Shown here in pieces: positions 25,332-34,092 of a DNA stretch of 64,000 nt. The notes under the pieces were generated by a model, which ran no database searches, had not been told where the DNA came from, and worked only from the letters and a program-made list of their open reading frames with translations. The DNA lies in the NCBI RefSeq assembly GCF_013031405.1, contig NZ_WPZY01000002.1, forward strand, positions 1-64,000. Reading direction: 5' to 3'. Numbering within the stretch: the stretch's first letter is position 1; the number at the start of each line of letters is the position of its first letter. The stretch is from Ruegeria sp. HKCCD8929 (GTDB lineage: Bacteria; Pseudomonadota; Alphaproteobacteria; Rhodobacterales; Rhodobacteraceae). The position numbers and the translations under genes were made by a program.

Positions 25332-26187
25332 GTTCGGCAATCTCCGTTCGGTTCGGGGCGACCATGTCGCGGCCTCCTGCCTGGCAGGACTGGCCGCGCA
25401 GGGTCAGGTGCGCGGCGCGTATTGTGTTCGTTTTGTACATGTCCTGCGCCACCTTATGTCCGTTTTGTACAGCCCGCCAAACCTCGTTTTCGGTCAGATC
25501 GCCGCAATGGGTCACGACCGGCCGACTGCCCAGATCGCTGTCGTCGCGCAGCTCGTTGGCGGCGACGCGCCGGATCGCCGGATGGCCGGGCAGGTCCACC
25601 GCGTTGGCGATGAACGTGGCGGCCACATCCGCCGCTGCCGCGTTGCGGGCGAGGACCGTGACGCTGTCGGCGATGCCGAGGCTGAGGCTGCGCCCGCCGA
25701 GGCCCGAGGTGGCGAGGCCTTTGATCCCGTCCGAGGCGTGGAGGGCGATGCGGCCAAGGTCCCTACCGCCGAGATCGCGCATCGCCATCGAGAATGTCTC
25801 GTCTCCGGTCAGATGAATGGCGATGTCGCCGCCGTTGTTCACATAGGCGCGGCGCAGGGGGGTGGCCTGTGTCATGACATCCAGCACCTCATCGGCGACG
25901 GCTCCGGCGACGGCGGCCATGCGGGTGACGAAACTGGCGGCATGAGAGCGGGTGGCTCGGTCCATCCGGCGCGCGACGCGGCCTGACGGTTCCGGTGCGT
26001 CCGGTGTCATCGGTGCGCGCAGCGTTTGCAGCTCGTCAACCAGTTCCTGCAGGATGGTGTCGAACCGGGCGCGGGCGGCCTCGAAAGCGCGGGCGCGGTT
26101 CCCGTCTGCCCCGATGATCAGGTCGATCGGCCCGTGCTGCAGATGCAGCCGGGTCCCGCAGGGCAATATGGCGGCCACCGGTCCCAT
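25324..26187 (-). CDS. UPF0280 family protein (ApbE superfamily)
   Basis: The 287-residue product matches UPF0280, a group placed with ApbE-like FMN transferases. Visible landmarks are AAVAGAVADEVLDVMTQATP, RAYVNNGGDIAIHL, LATSGLGGRSLSLGIADSVT and RAAHLTLRGQS. True ApbE attaches FMN to a Thr/Ser of a target protein; UPF0280 has no proven activity. It starts 1 bp after the 6-hydroxynicotinate-reductase-like gene, so a role in maturing that redox enzyme is possible. Confidence 0.85.
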   Translation of the reverse strand: MGPVAAILPCGTRLHLQHGPIDLIIGADGNRARAFEAARARFDTILQELVDELQTLRAPMTPDAPEPSGRVARRMDRATRSHAASFVTRMAAVAGAVADEVLDVMTQATPLRRAYVNNGGDIAIHLTGDETFSMAMRDLGGRDLGRIALHASDGIKGLATSGLGGRSLSLGIADSVTVLARNAAAADVAATFIANAVDLPGHPAIRRVAANELRDDSDLGSRPVVTHCGDLTENEVWRAVQNGHKVAQDMYKTNTIRAAHLTLRGQSCQAGGRDMVAPNRTEIAEHA

Positions 26188-26188
26188 G

Positions 26189-27670
26189 TCACCTCGCCCA
26201 GCGGTAGTTCTTGCGGTCCATCGGGTCGGACTTCGTGTCCTCGGGCGTCACCTTGCGGTCGCTGTCCGAGACCACCTGCGCGACCGGCGTGATCTGATCC
26301 ATATGCCCGCCGAGCGCCTGATAGTCGCTGACCCGCATGGTGAACTCGATGGGGGCGACCAGCGCCGGGGTGGGGACGTAGCCGAAGGATTGCGTGGGCA
26401 TGTCCAGCACATCCACCATCACCGTGATGCCGCCGCCGGGCCAGACATAGCTGTCGGCGCCGCCGCAGGAGACATAGGCCAGCGAATCCTTGACCGAGCG
26501 GGTCAGGCGCACCGGGTTCTCGGTGACGCCCGCGCGCAGCGACCCGCCCGCGCCGCCCATGAACAGGACCGAACAGACCGAGGGTTCGCAGTTTTCGGCG
26601 ATCAGGTCGGCGGAGGCCTTGAGCGCTTGCGGAACCTCTGCCGGTTGCGGGGTCAGGTCGGCGTCCAGTTCGAAATAGGCATATTGCTCACCCGTGGTCG
26701 ATACCATTAGCAGGCGCAGGCCGGGCCAGGCGACCTCGGGCTTGAACGTGTTCAGGATCACCAGCGGGTCGGTGATGTCGGTGCCGCCCCAGCCGGTGCC
26801 CGGCTCGGCCACCTGAAAGTAACGCCCCGGGGTGGAGCGGCGGCCCTTGATGCGGATGCCGGTGGGCGGCACGTCCAGCATCTTGCCCGCCTGATGTTCG
26901 CTGAGCACGCCGGTGATGTGATCGTCGACCACCACCACCTCGTCCGCGTGGCCCATCCATTGCTTGGCGAACATGCCGATGGCGGCAGAGCCGCAGCCGA
27001 CGCGCATCAGCTTTTCCTCGATCCCGTTTATGATCGGGGCCTGGCCCGCCTGCACGATCACAGTCGTTTCATGTTCGGGCTCACCGATCACCATCTCAAC
27101 CGCCTCGCGGTTGCAGAGCCGGAGCAGAGCGTCGCAGGTCACGCGGCCCTCTTTCTTGGAGCCGCCCGTCAGGTGCTCGACCCCGCCGAGCGACAGCATC
27201 TTGGAACCGTATTCCGAGGTCATCACATGGCCGATGGGCTCGCCCTCGACCCGCACCACGTCGCGTTCGTGGCCTATATGGCGGTCGGTGTCGATCTTCA
27301 CCTTGACCCCGCAATAGGAGAAGATGCCCTCGGTCACGACGGTGACCATGTCGACGCCCGCGACCTCCTGGCTGACGATGAAGGGGGCCGGTTTGTAGTC
27401 GGGATAGGTGGTGCCTGCGCCCACGGCGGTGACGAAGGGGCGGCTGCCTTGCAGGATGTCGCCATCCCATTCGTCGGGGCGGGCGTCCTTCATGAAGGGG
27501 ACAAGTTTCTGGTCGGTGTGTTCGATCACCGTCAGCGCGTCGAGCCTTACCAGCGTGCCGCCGTGATTGGCGTAGCGGTCGCAGGCGCCCGAGCGGCCTT
27601 CGGCGATGTAGCAGAGCACCGGGCAGGCGTCGCAGCGGATCTTTTCCGGTTTCATGCGCTCAGCGGTCAT
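26189..27670 (-). CDS. 6-Hydroxynicotinate reductase-like Fe-S protein
   Basis: The 493-residue protein resembles 6-hydroxynicotinate reductase (Hnr) of the reductive nicotinate route. Near the N-terminus Cys13, Cys16, Cys20 and Cys30 (IRCDACPVLCYIAEGRSGAC) form a plausible iron-sulfur site. Later blocks include VVTEGIFSYCGVKVKIDTDR, PPTGIRIKGRRSTPGRYFQ and SCGGADSYVWPGGGITVMVD. In the known pathway Hnr reduces 6-hydroxynicotinate with reduced ferredoxin. The gene overlaps the molybdenum hydroxylase stop by 11 bp. Substrate and electron donor here are inferred. Confidence 0.82.
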   Translation of the reverse strand: MTAERMKPEKIRCDACPVLCYIAEGRSGACDRYANHGGTLVRLDALTVIEHTDQKLVPFMKDARPDEWDGDILQGSRPFVTAVGAGTTYPDYKPAPFIVSQEVAGVDMVTVVTEGIFSYCGVKVKIDTDRHIGHERDVVRVEGEPIGHVMTSEYGSKMLSLGGVEHLTGGSKKEGRVTCDALLRLCNREAVEMVIGEPEHETTVIVQAGQAPIINGIEEKLMRVGCGSAAIGMFAKQWMGHADEVVVVDDHITGVLSEHQAGKMLDVPPTGIRIKGRRSTPGRYFQVAEPGTGWGGTDITDPLVILNTFKPEVAWPGLRLLMVSTTGEQYAYFELDADLTPQPAEVPQALKASADLIAENCEPSVCSVLFMGGAGGSLRAGVTENPVRLTRSVKDSLAYVSCGGADSYVWPGGGITVMVDVLDMPTQSFGYVPTPALVAPIEFTMRVSDYQALGGHMDQITPVAQVVSDSDRKVTPEDTKSDPMDRKNYRWAR

Positions 27671-30407
27671 GGCTTTGCTCTCGGATAGCGGCCCGCAGGC
27701 GCGCGGGCGTGGCGGGAACCTCGGTGATCTGCACGCCGCAGGCATCGCGAATGGCGTTGAGCAGGGCCGGGGCGGTCGGGATCAGTGCATGTTCGCCCAG
27801 CCCCTTGGCGCCATAGGGGCCGTGGGCGTCCGGTTCCTCGATGATGATGGTGTCGATGGGCGGGATGTCCCCGATGGTGGGGATCAGGTAGTCATGCAGG
27901 TTCTCGGTGGTGCCGGGGAGGTATTCCTCCATCAGTGCCATGCCGAGGCCCTGGGCGATGCCGCCTTCGACCTGGCCCTCGACCAGCAGCGGGTTGATGG
28001 CGCGGCCGACGTCATGGGCGGCGGTGAAGCGGAGCGGTGTGACGGTGCCCATGCGGGTATCGACCTCGATCACCGCCAGATGCGCGGCATAGCCGAACTG
28101 GGCGTAGGGAATGCCCTGTCCGTTTTCGTCGAGCGGTCTGGTGGGCGGGTCATAGGTTTCCTCGGCGCGCAGGACGTAGCCTTCGCTGTTCCGGGGCAGG
28201 GCGGTCAGGTCGATGTCGTGGGAGTCGCCCCGGTCGGTGATGCGGATCGTGCCGGTGTGGATGTTCAGTTGCGCGCCTGTGCTGGCATTGACGCGGGAGA
28301 GGATTTGCGCCCGGAGCGCTTCGCCCGAGAGCCGCGCGGCGTTACCCGAGACATAGGTCTGGCGCGAGGCCGAGGTTTTGCCGCCATCCGGGGTGACGTC
28401 GGTGTCGGGGCCGATCAGGTGCAGGGTGTCCACGGGCACTCCGAGCGCGGTGGCGAAGATCTGGGCGATGACGGTGTTGGCGCCCTGGCCGATATCCATG
28501 GCGCCCTGGTGCAGCATGACGGTGCCGTCGGCGCGGATGCCGGACTTGATGGTCGAGGGGTTGGGCAGCGAGGTGTTGCCGCAGCCGTACCAACCCGCCG
28601 CCACGCCGACACCGCGTTTGATTGTGCTGTTCTGCGCGTTGAATGCGGCGGTGGCGGTGCGTTCGCGGTCCCAGGCGTGGCGTAACGCTTCGAGGCAGGC
28701 GCGGATGCCGACACCCTGGTCGAACACCTGCCCGCAGACGGTCTGGGTGCCGTTTTCCAGCGCATTGCGGATGCGGAAGTCCAGCCGGTCGATGCCCAGC
28801 GTGTCGGCCAGTTCGTCGAACAGGCCTTCCTGTGCGATGGCGGCCTGTGGCACGCCGAAGCCGCGGAAGGCGCCGGCGGGCGGGTTGTGGGTGTGGATGC
28901 CTTTGGCCTCGGCGCGATAATCAGCTACGCGGTAGGGGCCCGAGGCGTGGACGGGCACGCGGTTGGCCACGGTCGGTCCCCAGCTGGAATAGGCGCCGGT
29001 GTTGAAGAGGCCGTCGAAGGTGAACCCGCTGAGCTGGCCGTTCCGGGTCGCGCCGATGCGGAGGCGGAGATCGGAAGGGTGCCGCTTGGTGGTGGCCTGC
29101 ATCGACTCGGTGCGCGAATAGGTCAGGCGCACCGGCTTGCCGGTTTTGAGCGTGGCGAGCGCCAGATAGGGCTGCACCGACAGATCGAGCTTGGCGCCGA
29201 AGCCGCCGCCCACCGCCGTGGGGATGATGCGGACCTGAGAGCGGTCCGTCCCGAGGATATCGGCGAGTGATTCCTGATCCATCACCGGGGCCTGGGTGCA
29301 GGCATGGACTTCGACCCGTCCGTTGGCCATTTGGGCGAAACCTGCCTCGGGCTCGATATAGGCGTGTTCGACGAAACCGCTGTGGTAATGGCCTTCGACC
29401 ACCGTGTCCGCCTGCGCCAGCGCGGCCTCGGGATCGCCGCATTGCACCAGCCCGGCGCACATCAGGTTGCCCTCGCGCCCGCCGTGCAGGAGAGGGGCTT
29501 CGGGGGCCATGGCTTCGGCCACATCGTCGACCGGGGGGCGTTCGTCCCAGGTGACCGGGAACCGGGCCGGGTCGAATGTGGCGATCGCCTCGGGAGTGCC
29601 GACGATGGCGGCGACCGGGTCGCCGCGGAATCGCGCCTCGGTCTCGGCAAAGACCGGCTGGTCGATGAAATCGGGGATGGTGCCGAACAGGTTGCGGCCC
29701 GGGATATCGGCGGCGGTCAGGACGGTTTCGATGCCATCGGTGGCGGCGACATAGGCGTCGAGATCGCCGAGTGTGAACCCGGCGCGGGGGTAGGGAGAGC
29801 GGATCAGCCGAACCTCCAATGTTCCGGCGGGCGCCACGTCGTCGCCGTAGAGCTCATTCCCTGCGACCTTGGCCAGCCCGTCCAGACGCGGGATGGCGGC
29901 GCCGACCTCGCCGCTGGGCGGAACTGGCGGAGTGTTCCCGACCTCCATCACCGCGCGGATGATCTTGCGGTATCCGGTGCAGCGGCAGAGCACGCCTCCG
30001 AGGGCGTCCTTGACCGCGAGCTTGTCTGGGTCAGGCGTGCGGCGCAGGAGGGCCAGTGCGGCGACCATCATGCCCGGCGTGCAGATCCCGCATTGCGCCG
30101 CCCCATGGGCCTGAAAGCTGTCGGCCAGTTGCTGCATAAGGGGGTCGCTCTGCATGAACCCGGCCAAGGTCTCCACCGCGCGCCCCTCGGCCTGATGCGC
30201 GGGCATCAGGCAGGCGCAGACCGGATCGCCGTCGACCAGGACGGTGCAGGCGCCGCAATCACCTGCGTTGCAGCCGATCTTGACGTCGCGCGCATCCAGC
30301 CGTTCGCGCAGGGTTTCGGAGAGGCGTTCGCCCACGCGGGGGCGGGGGCTGACGGGCAGGCCGTTCAGCGAGAAACCGACAGTGTCGTTCTCAACCCGCC
30401 GGTCCAT
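27660..30407 (-). CDS. Molybdenum hydroxylase with fused 2Fe-2S and molybdopterin domains (xanthine dehydrogenase family)
   Basis: This 915-residue fusion has residues 1-155 as the small iron-sulfur subunit, with Cys46/51/54/66 for the plant-type cluster and Cys106/109/141/143 for the second cluster (CGICTPGMM...CRCTGY). The rest is the Mo-binding large subunit (PTAVGGGFGAKLDLSVQPYL, GAFRGFGVPQA, then YGAKGLGE with the catalytic glutamate). Such enzymes hydroxylate a ring carbon next to nitrogen with water as oxygen source. Paired with Hnr- and enamidase-like genes, nicotinate or a similar ring is a plausible substrate. The FAD subunit gene overlaps it upstream by 17 bp. Confidence 0.88.
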   Translation of the reverse strand: MDRRVENDTVGFSLNGLPVSPRPRVGERLSETLRERLDARDVKIGCNAGDCGACTVLVDGDPVCACLMPAHQAEGRAVETLAGFMQSDPLMQQLADSFQAHGAAQCGICTPGMMVAALALLRRTPDPDKLAVKDALGGVLCRCTGYRKIIRAVMEVGNTPPVPPSGEVGAAIPRLDGLAKVAGNELYGDDVAPAGTLEVRLIRSPYPRAGFTLGDLDAYVAATDGIETVLTAADIPGRNLFGTIPDFIDQPVFAETEARFRGDPVAAIVGTPEAIATFDPARFPVTWDERPPVDDVAEAMAPEAPLLHGGREGNLMCAGLVQCGDPEAALAQADTVVEGHYHSGFVEHAYIEPEAGFAQMANGRVEVHACTQAPVMDQESLADILGTDRSQVRIIPTAVGGGFGAKLDLSVQPYLALATLKTGKPVRLTYSRTESMQATTKRHPSDLRLRIGATRNGQLSGFTFDGLFNTGAYSSWGPTVANRVPVHASGPYRVADYRAEAKGIHTHNPPAGAFRGFGVPQAAIAQEGLFDELADTLGIDRLDFRIRNALENGTQTVCGQVFDQGVGIRACLEALRHAWDRERTATAAFNAQNSTIKRGVGVAAGWYGCGNTSLPNPSTIKSGIRADGTVMLHQGAMDIGQGANTVIAQIFATALGVPVDTLHLIGPDTDVTPDGGKTSASRQTYVSGNAARLSGEALRAQILSRVNASTGAQLNIHTGTIRITDRGDSHDIDLTALPRNSEGYVLRAEETYDPPTRPLDENGQGIPYAQFGYAAHLAVIEVDTRMGTVTPLRFTAAHDVGRAINPLLVEGQVEGGIAQGLGMALMEEYLPGTTENLHDYLIPTIGDIPPIDTIIIEEPDAHGPYGAKGLGEHALIPTAPALLNAIRDACGVQITEVPATPARLRAAIREQSHDR

Positions 30408-31233
30408 CAGACCCTCCCGCCGTTTTGATGGCCCGCAGGCATTGCTCGGCCACCGCGTCCAGCCGGTAGGCACCGCTGGCCCGCACATCGTCGATGGGGC
30501 TGAGCGGGCGCAGATGGTCCGGGGTCACAACAGCCGCGTCGGGTGTCACGCCGGTCAGTTCCGACTCCAACCGGTGCAGGCGCTGGGCGGTTGCCGAACA
30601 GGCGCCGACCGCCACCCGGGCGTGGGCAATCCGCCCGGCATCTTCGAGTGCGATCAGAGCCGCCGTCATCGTGATCGAAATCACCAGATATCGCCGCGCG
30701 CCCAGCTTTTCGAAGCTGCCGACCGCCCCGGCGGGCGGTTCGGGCAGCACGAGCGCGGTCACCATCTCATCCCCGGTGAGCGCAGTGCGGCGCACGCCGG
30801 TGATGAAATCGGTCAGGGGCAGGGTGCGTAGACCCTTGGCCGAGGCGATCTCGACCTGCGCCCCGAGCGTCAGGAGCGGCGGCACCCCGTCGGCGGCGGG
30901 TGAGGCGTTGCAGAGATTGCCCACCACGGTTCCGGCGTTCTGGATCTGGATACCGCCCACTTCGCGCGCGGCGGCCTGAAGCCCGGCAAAGGCGCGGGGC
31001 AGGTTGGCCTGGGCAATGTCGCTCCATCGGGTCGCGGCGCCGATGCACCAGCCCGTGTCGTTGCGGGTGATACCGCGCAGCCCGGCGATGCGGGTGATGT
31101 CCAGCAGGTCGGTCTGGCGCGCGCCATCCCTGCGCGAGGGGTAGAAATCGGTGCCTCCGGCGACGATCCGGACCTGACCCGCGGACAGGCGGTCCAGTGC
31201 TTCGTCCAACTCGGTCGGCGCGAAATAGTGCAA
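30391..31233 (-). CDS. FAD-binding subunit of a molybdenum hydroxylase
   Basis: The 280-residue protein is the medium FAD subunit of the xanthine dehydrogenase family, with VRIVAGGTDFYPSRRDG near the N-terminus, VGGIQIQNAGTVVGNLCNAS for FAD pyrophosphate and a C-terminal CODH-like domain. I place the start at TTG 31233 (MHYFAPTELDEALDRLSAG) because this gives the family's normal N-terminus and has GGGGAG 9 bases upstream; longer ATG readings add unrelated residues. It is first in the leftward catabolic operon and divergent from a LysR gene. Confidence 0.87.
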   Translation of the reverse strand: MHYFAPTELDEALDRLSAGQVRIVAGGTDFYPSRRDGARQTDLLDITRIAGLRGITRNDTGWCIGAATRWSDIAQANLPRAFAGLQAAAREVGGIQIQNAGTVVGNLCNASPAADGVPPLLTLGAQVEIASAKGLRTLPLTDFITGVRRTALTGDEMVTALVLPEPPAGAVGSFEKLGARRYLVISITMTAALIALEDAGRIAHARVAVGACSATAQRLHRLESELTGVTPDAAVVTPDHLRPLSPIDDVRASGAYRLDAVAEQCLRAIKTAGGSDGPAG

Positions 31234-31269
31234 ACGTCCGATCTCCCCCCAAAGGTCAATCTCGTTAGT

Positions 31270-31296
31270 ATGCGAATGATATTGATCGAATCGCAT
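31270..31296. promoter_or_regulatory. Dyad in the molybdenum hydroxylase-LysR divergent region
   Basis: ATGCGA (31270-31275) and TCGCAT (31291-31296) are perfect 6-bp arms separated by 15 bp of AT-rich sequence. The dyad lies 37 bp before the FAD-subunit start and 100 bp before the LysR start. The size suits a LysR activation site for the leftward catabolic operon. Confidence 0.5.
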
Positions 31297-31395
31297 TTCT
31301 GTCAACGGCGGGCTTCGCCGCCCTGCGGCAACAGGGGTTTCACCCGGTGCCGCCATCGCTATTGTAAGGCCGGACCCGGCCCGAGGACTACCCAA

Positions 31396-32277
31396 GTGAT
31401 CGAACTGCGTGACCTGCAACTGCTCAGCGCCCTGGCGCGGCATCGCCATTTCGCCAAGGCGGCCGAGGAATGCGGTATTTCGCAGCCTGCGTTTTCAATG
31501 CGTATCCGCAATCTGGAGGATCGGCTGGGCCTGTCCATCGTGCGCCGCGCCAACCGGTTTCAGGGCCTGACCGAAGAGGGCGAGATGATCGTGCGCCGCG
31601 CCCGCCGCATTCTGGGGGACACCAAGGCGCTGGAGCAGGAGGTGGCGTCGATCCGGGGCGAGATTTCCGGCGCGCTCATCCTTGGGGTGATCCCGACGGC
31701 GCTGGCCTTTACCGGACGGCTGGTGCGCCGGCTGCATCAGGCGCATCCCAAGATCGTGGCGCGGATCGATTCGATGTCCTCGACCGCGATCCAGCAGGGT
31801 CTGGACGATGGCACGATCGACGCGGGCGTCACCTATGGCGACAGTATCGGCACCGATCTGCGGCATGTGCAGCCGCTGTATGAGGAAAGCTATGTCCTGT
31901 TGGTGCCGTCGCATATGACCGACGAGACCGGCCCGATTCCCTGGGCGCGGGTGGCCGAGTTTCCGCTGTGCCTGCTGGAGCCGCAGATGCAGAACCGCCG
32001 CATTCTGGACCGGATCTTTGCCGAGCTGGGCCTGCATCCGCGGGTGGTGGCCGAGACCAGCGGGTTTACCGCCGCCATGGTGATGGCGCGTGAGGGGCTG
32101 GCCGCGGCGGTGGTGCCGCGCGTGCTGATCCGGGCGCTGGGCGATCCGGCGGGGACGACGGTGTTGCCGCTGGTCGAGCCGGAGGTGTCGAAACCGATCT
32201 GTCTGGCGACCCTGGATCGCGATCCGGAGCTGCCGACCGTGGCGGCGTTGCGGCGTGTGGTATCCTCTTTAAGGTGA
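31396..32277 (+). CDS. LysR family transcriptional regulator
   Basis: The 293-residue LysR protein starts at GTG 31396 (VIELRDLQLLSALARHRHFA), which gives the normal N-terminal winged helix; earlier starts would add odd residues. The effector domain follows from residue 90. It lies between the divergent molybdenum hydroxylase operon and the co-directional fdsB, 86 bp upstream. LysR genes next to fds operons commonly control formate dehydrogenase, so its target could be either side or both. Dyads exist on both sides. Confidence 0.9.
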   Translation: MIELRDLQLLSALARHRHFAKAAEECGISQPAFSMRIRNLEDRLGLSIVRRANRFQGLTEEGEMIVRRARRILGDTKALEQEVASIRGEISGALILGVIPTALAFTGRLVRRLHQAHPKIVARIDSMSSTAIQQGLDDGTIDAGVTYGDSIGTDLRHVQPLYEESYVLLVPSHMTDETGPIPWARVAEFPLCLLEPQMQNRRILDRIFAELGLHPRVVAETSGFTAAMVMAREGLAAAVVPRVLIRALGDPAGTTVLPLVEPEVSKPICLATLDRDPELPTVAALRRVVSSLR

Positions 32278-32354
32278 TAATTTGTCGTTATCGTGCGATT
32301 GAGTTTTGCGATTTGACGATATGATGAGCTGATGAGAGACGGGGATCTCAATCG
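32276..32354 (+). promoter_or_regulatory. fdsB upstream region with dyads
   Basis: GATAA (32276-32280) and TTATC (32288-32292) form a short dyad overlapping the lysR stop, and CGATTGAG (32296-32303) is repeated inverted as CTCAATCG (32347-32354) just before the fdsB ribosome site (GGAGGG). These could be LysR sites or a leader stem. No clear -35/-10 pair was assigned. Confidence 0.4.
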
Positions 32355-32363
32355 GAGGGCATC

Positions 32364-34067
32364 ATGGCACCATTGGATACCAAGCCATCAGGCGCGCCAA
32401 AGGGCGTCTGGAAGTCAGGTAAAGGCAAGGGGCGGCGCACGCCCAAGGGCCGTCAGTTCACGGATGAGGCGCAGGCCGAAGTGCAGCGTCTGCTGGGCGA
32501 CCGTCCGCGCCGGCGTGACCTGCTGATCGAGTTCCTGCACCTGATCCAGGATGCCCACGGTCATATCAGCGCCGATCACATCGCCGCACTGGCGGTTGAG
32601 ATGCGGATCGGGCAGGCCGAGATCTATGAGACCGCCACCTTCTATGCCCATTTCGACGTGGTGAAAGAGGATGAGGTGCCGCCGCCCGCGCTGACCATCC
32701 GGGTCTGTGACTCCCTGTCTTGTGAGATGGCCGGCGCCCAGCAGTTGAAAAAGGCGCTTGAGGAGGGGCTGGATGCCTCACAAGTGCGTGTGCTGCGGGC
32801 GCCCTGCATGGGCCGTTGCGACACGGCGCCGGTGCTGGAGATCGGGCATAACCATATCGACCATGCCACCCCGGAAAAGGTCGATGCCGCCATCGCGGCG
32901 GGGGATACCCATGCGCATCTGCCCGAGTATGAGGGTTTTGCCCGTTATTCTGAGAACGGCGGCTATGCCAAGCTGAGAGAGCTGCGCGAGGGTGGCGATT
33001 GGGAGCAGGTGCAGGAACAGGTTTTGGCCTCGGGGCTGCGGGGGCTCGGCGGGGCCGGTTTCCCGTCGGGCAAGAAATGGGGCTTTGTCCGGATGAACGA
33101 TGGTCCGCGCTATCTGGCCGTGAATGGCGACGAGGGCGAACCGGGGACCTTCAAGGATCGCTACTATCTGGAGCGCACGCCGCATGTCTTTCTGGAGGGC
33201 ATGCTGATCGCCGCCTGGGCGGTCGAGGCCGAGACCTGCTTTATCTATATGCGCGACGAATATCCGGCGGTGCTGGAGATCCTGCGCCGTGAGATTGCCG
33301 CGCTGGAAGAAGCCGGTATCGTCGCCAAGGGCTATATCGACCTGCGCCGGGGGGCCGGTGCCTATATCTGCGGCGAAGAATCCGCGATGATCGAGTCGAT
33401 CGAGGGCAAGAAGGGTCTGCCGCGTCATCGTCCTCCGTTCGTGGCGCAGGTGGGGGTCTTTGATCGCCCGACGCTCGTGCACAATGTCGAGACGCTCTAT
33501 TGGGTCGCCAAGGTGTGCCGGGAGGGGCCGGAGGTCCTGAATTCGGTTGAAAAGAACGGCCGTACCGGTCTGCGCAGCTATTCGGTCTCGGGCCGCGTGG
33601 CCAAGCCGGGGGTCTACCTGCTGCCGGCGGGTTCGACCATTCTGGATGTGATTGATGCCGCCGGGGGCATGGCCGAGGGCCATGCGTTCAAGGCATATCA
33701 GCCGGGCGGGCCGTCCTCGGGCCTGCTGCCCGCGTCGATCGACGATGTCCCGCTGGATTTTGACACCTTGCAACCGCTGGGCACATTTATCGGGTCGGCG
33801 GCGGTGGTGGTTCTGTCCGATCAGGACACCGCCCGCGATGCGGCGCTGAACATGCTGCGGTTCTTCGAGGACGAAAGCTGTGGCCAGTGTACGCCCTGCC
33901 GGGCGGGCTGCGAAAAGGCGGTGAAGCTGATGGAGGCCGAGCGCTGGGATCAGGAGCTGCTGGAGGATCTGTGTCAGGTCATGGGTGATGCCTCGATCTG
34001 CGGTCTGGGGCAGGCAGCGCCGAATCCGATCCGTCTGGTGATGAAGCATTTTGCGGAGGAGATCTGA
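32364..34067 (+). CDS. fdsB: NAD-dependent formate dehydrogenase beta subunit, NuoE-NuoF fusion
   Basis: This 567-residue diaphorase half of a soluble molybdenum formate dehydrogenase has a NuoE-like domain (about residues 35-185) with 2Fe-2S ligands Cys115, Cys120, Cys148 and Cys152. A NuoF-like domain follows: GLRGLGGAGFPSGKKW and GDEGEPGTFKDR for NADH/FMN, and ESCGQCTPCRAGC for a 4Fe-4S cluster. In Rhodobacter capsulatus and Cupriavidus these are two genes, fdsG and fdsB; here they are one. It passes electrons from FdsA to NAD+. A basic N-terminal tail of about 30 residues precedes the domain. Confidence 0.93.
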   Translation: MAPLDTKPSGAPKGVWKSGKGKGRRTPKGRQFTDEAQAEVQRLLGDRPRRRDLLIEFLHLIQDAHGHISADHIAALAVEMRIGQAEIYETATFYAHFDVVKEDEVPPPALTIRVCDSLSCEMAGAQQLKKALEEGLDASQVRVLRAPCMGRCDTAPVLEIGHNHIDHATPEKVDAAIAAGDTHAHLPEYEGFARYSENGGYAKLRELREGGDWEQVQEQVLASGLRGLGGAGFPSGKKWGFVRMNDGPRYLAVNGDEGEPGTFKDRYYLERTPHVFLEGMLIAAWAVEAETCFIYMRDEYPAVLEILRREIAALEEAGIVAKGYIDLRRGAGAYICGEESAMIESIEGKKGLPRHRPPFVAQVGVFDRPTLVHNVETLYWVAKVCREGPEVLNSVEKNGRTGLRSYSVSGRVAKPGVYLLPAGSTILDVIDAAGGMAEGHAFKAYQPGGPSSGLLPASIDDVPLDFDTLQPLGTFIGSAAVVVLSDQDTARDAALNMLRFFEDESCGQCTPCRAGCEKAVKLMEAERWDQELLEDLCQVMGDASICGLGQAAPNPIRLVMKHFAEEI

Positions 34068-34092
34068 GGATGCGCTTCGATCCGATCTCTAG

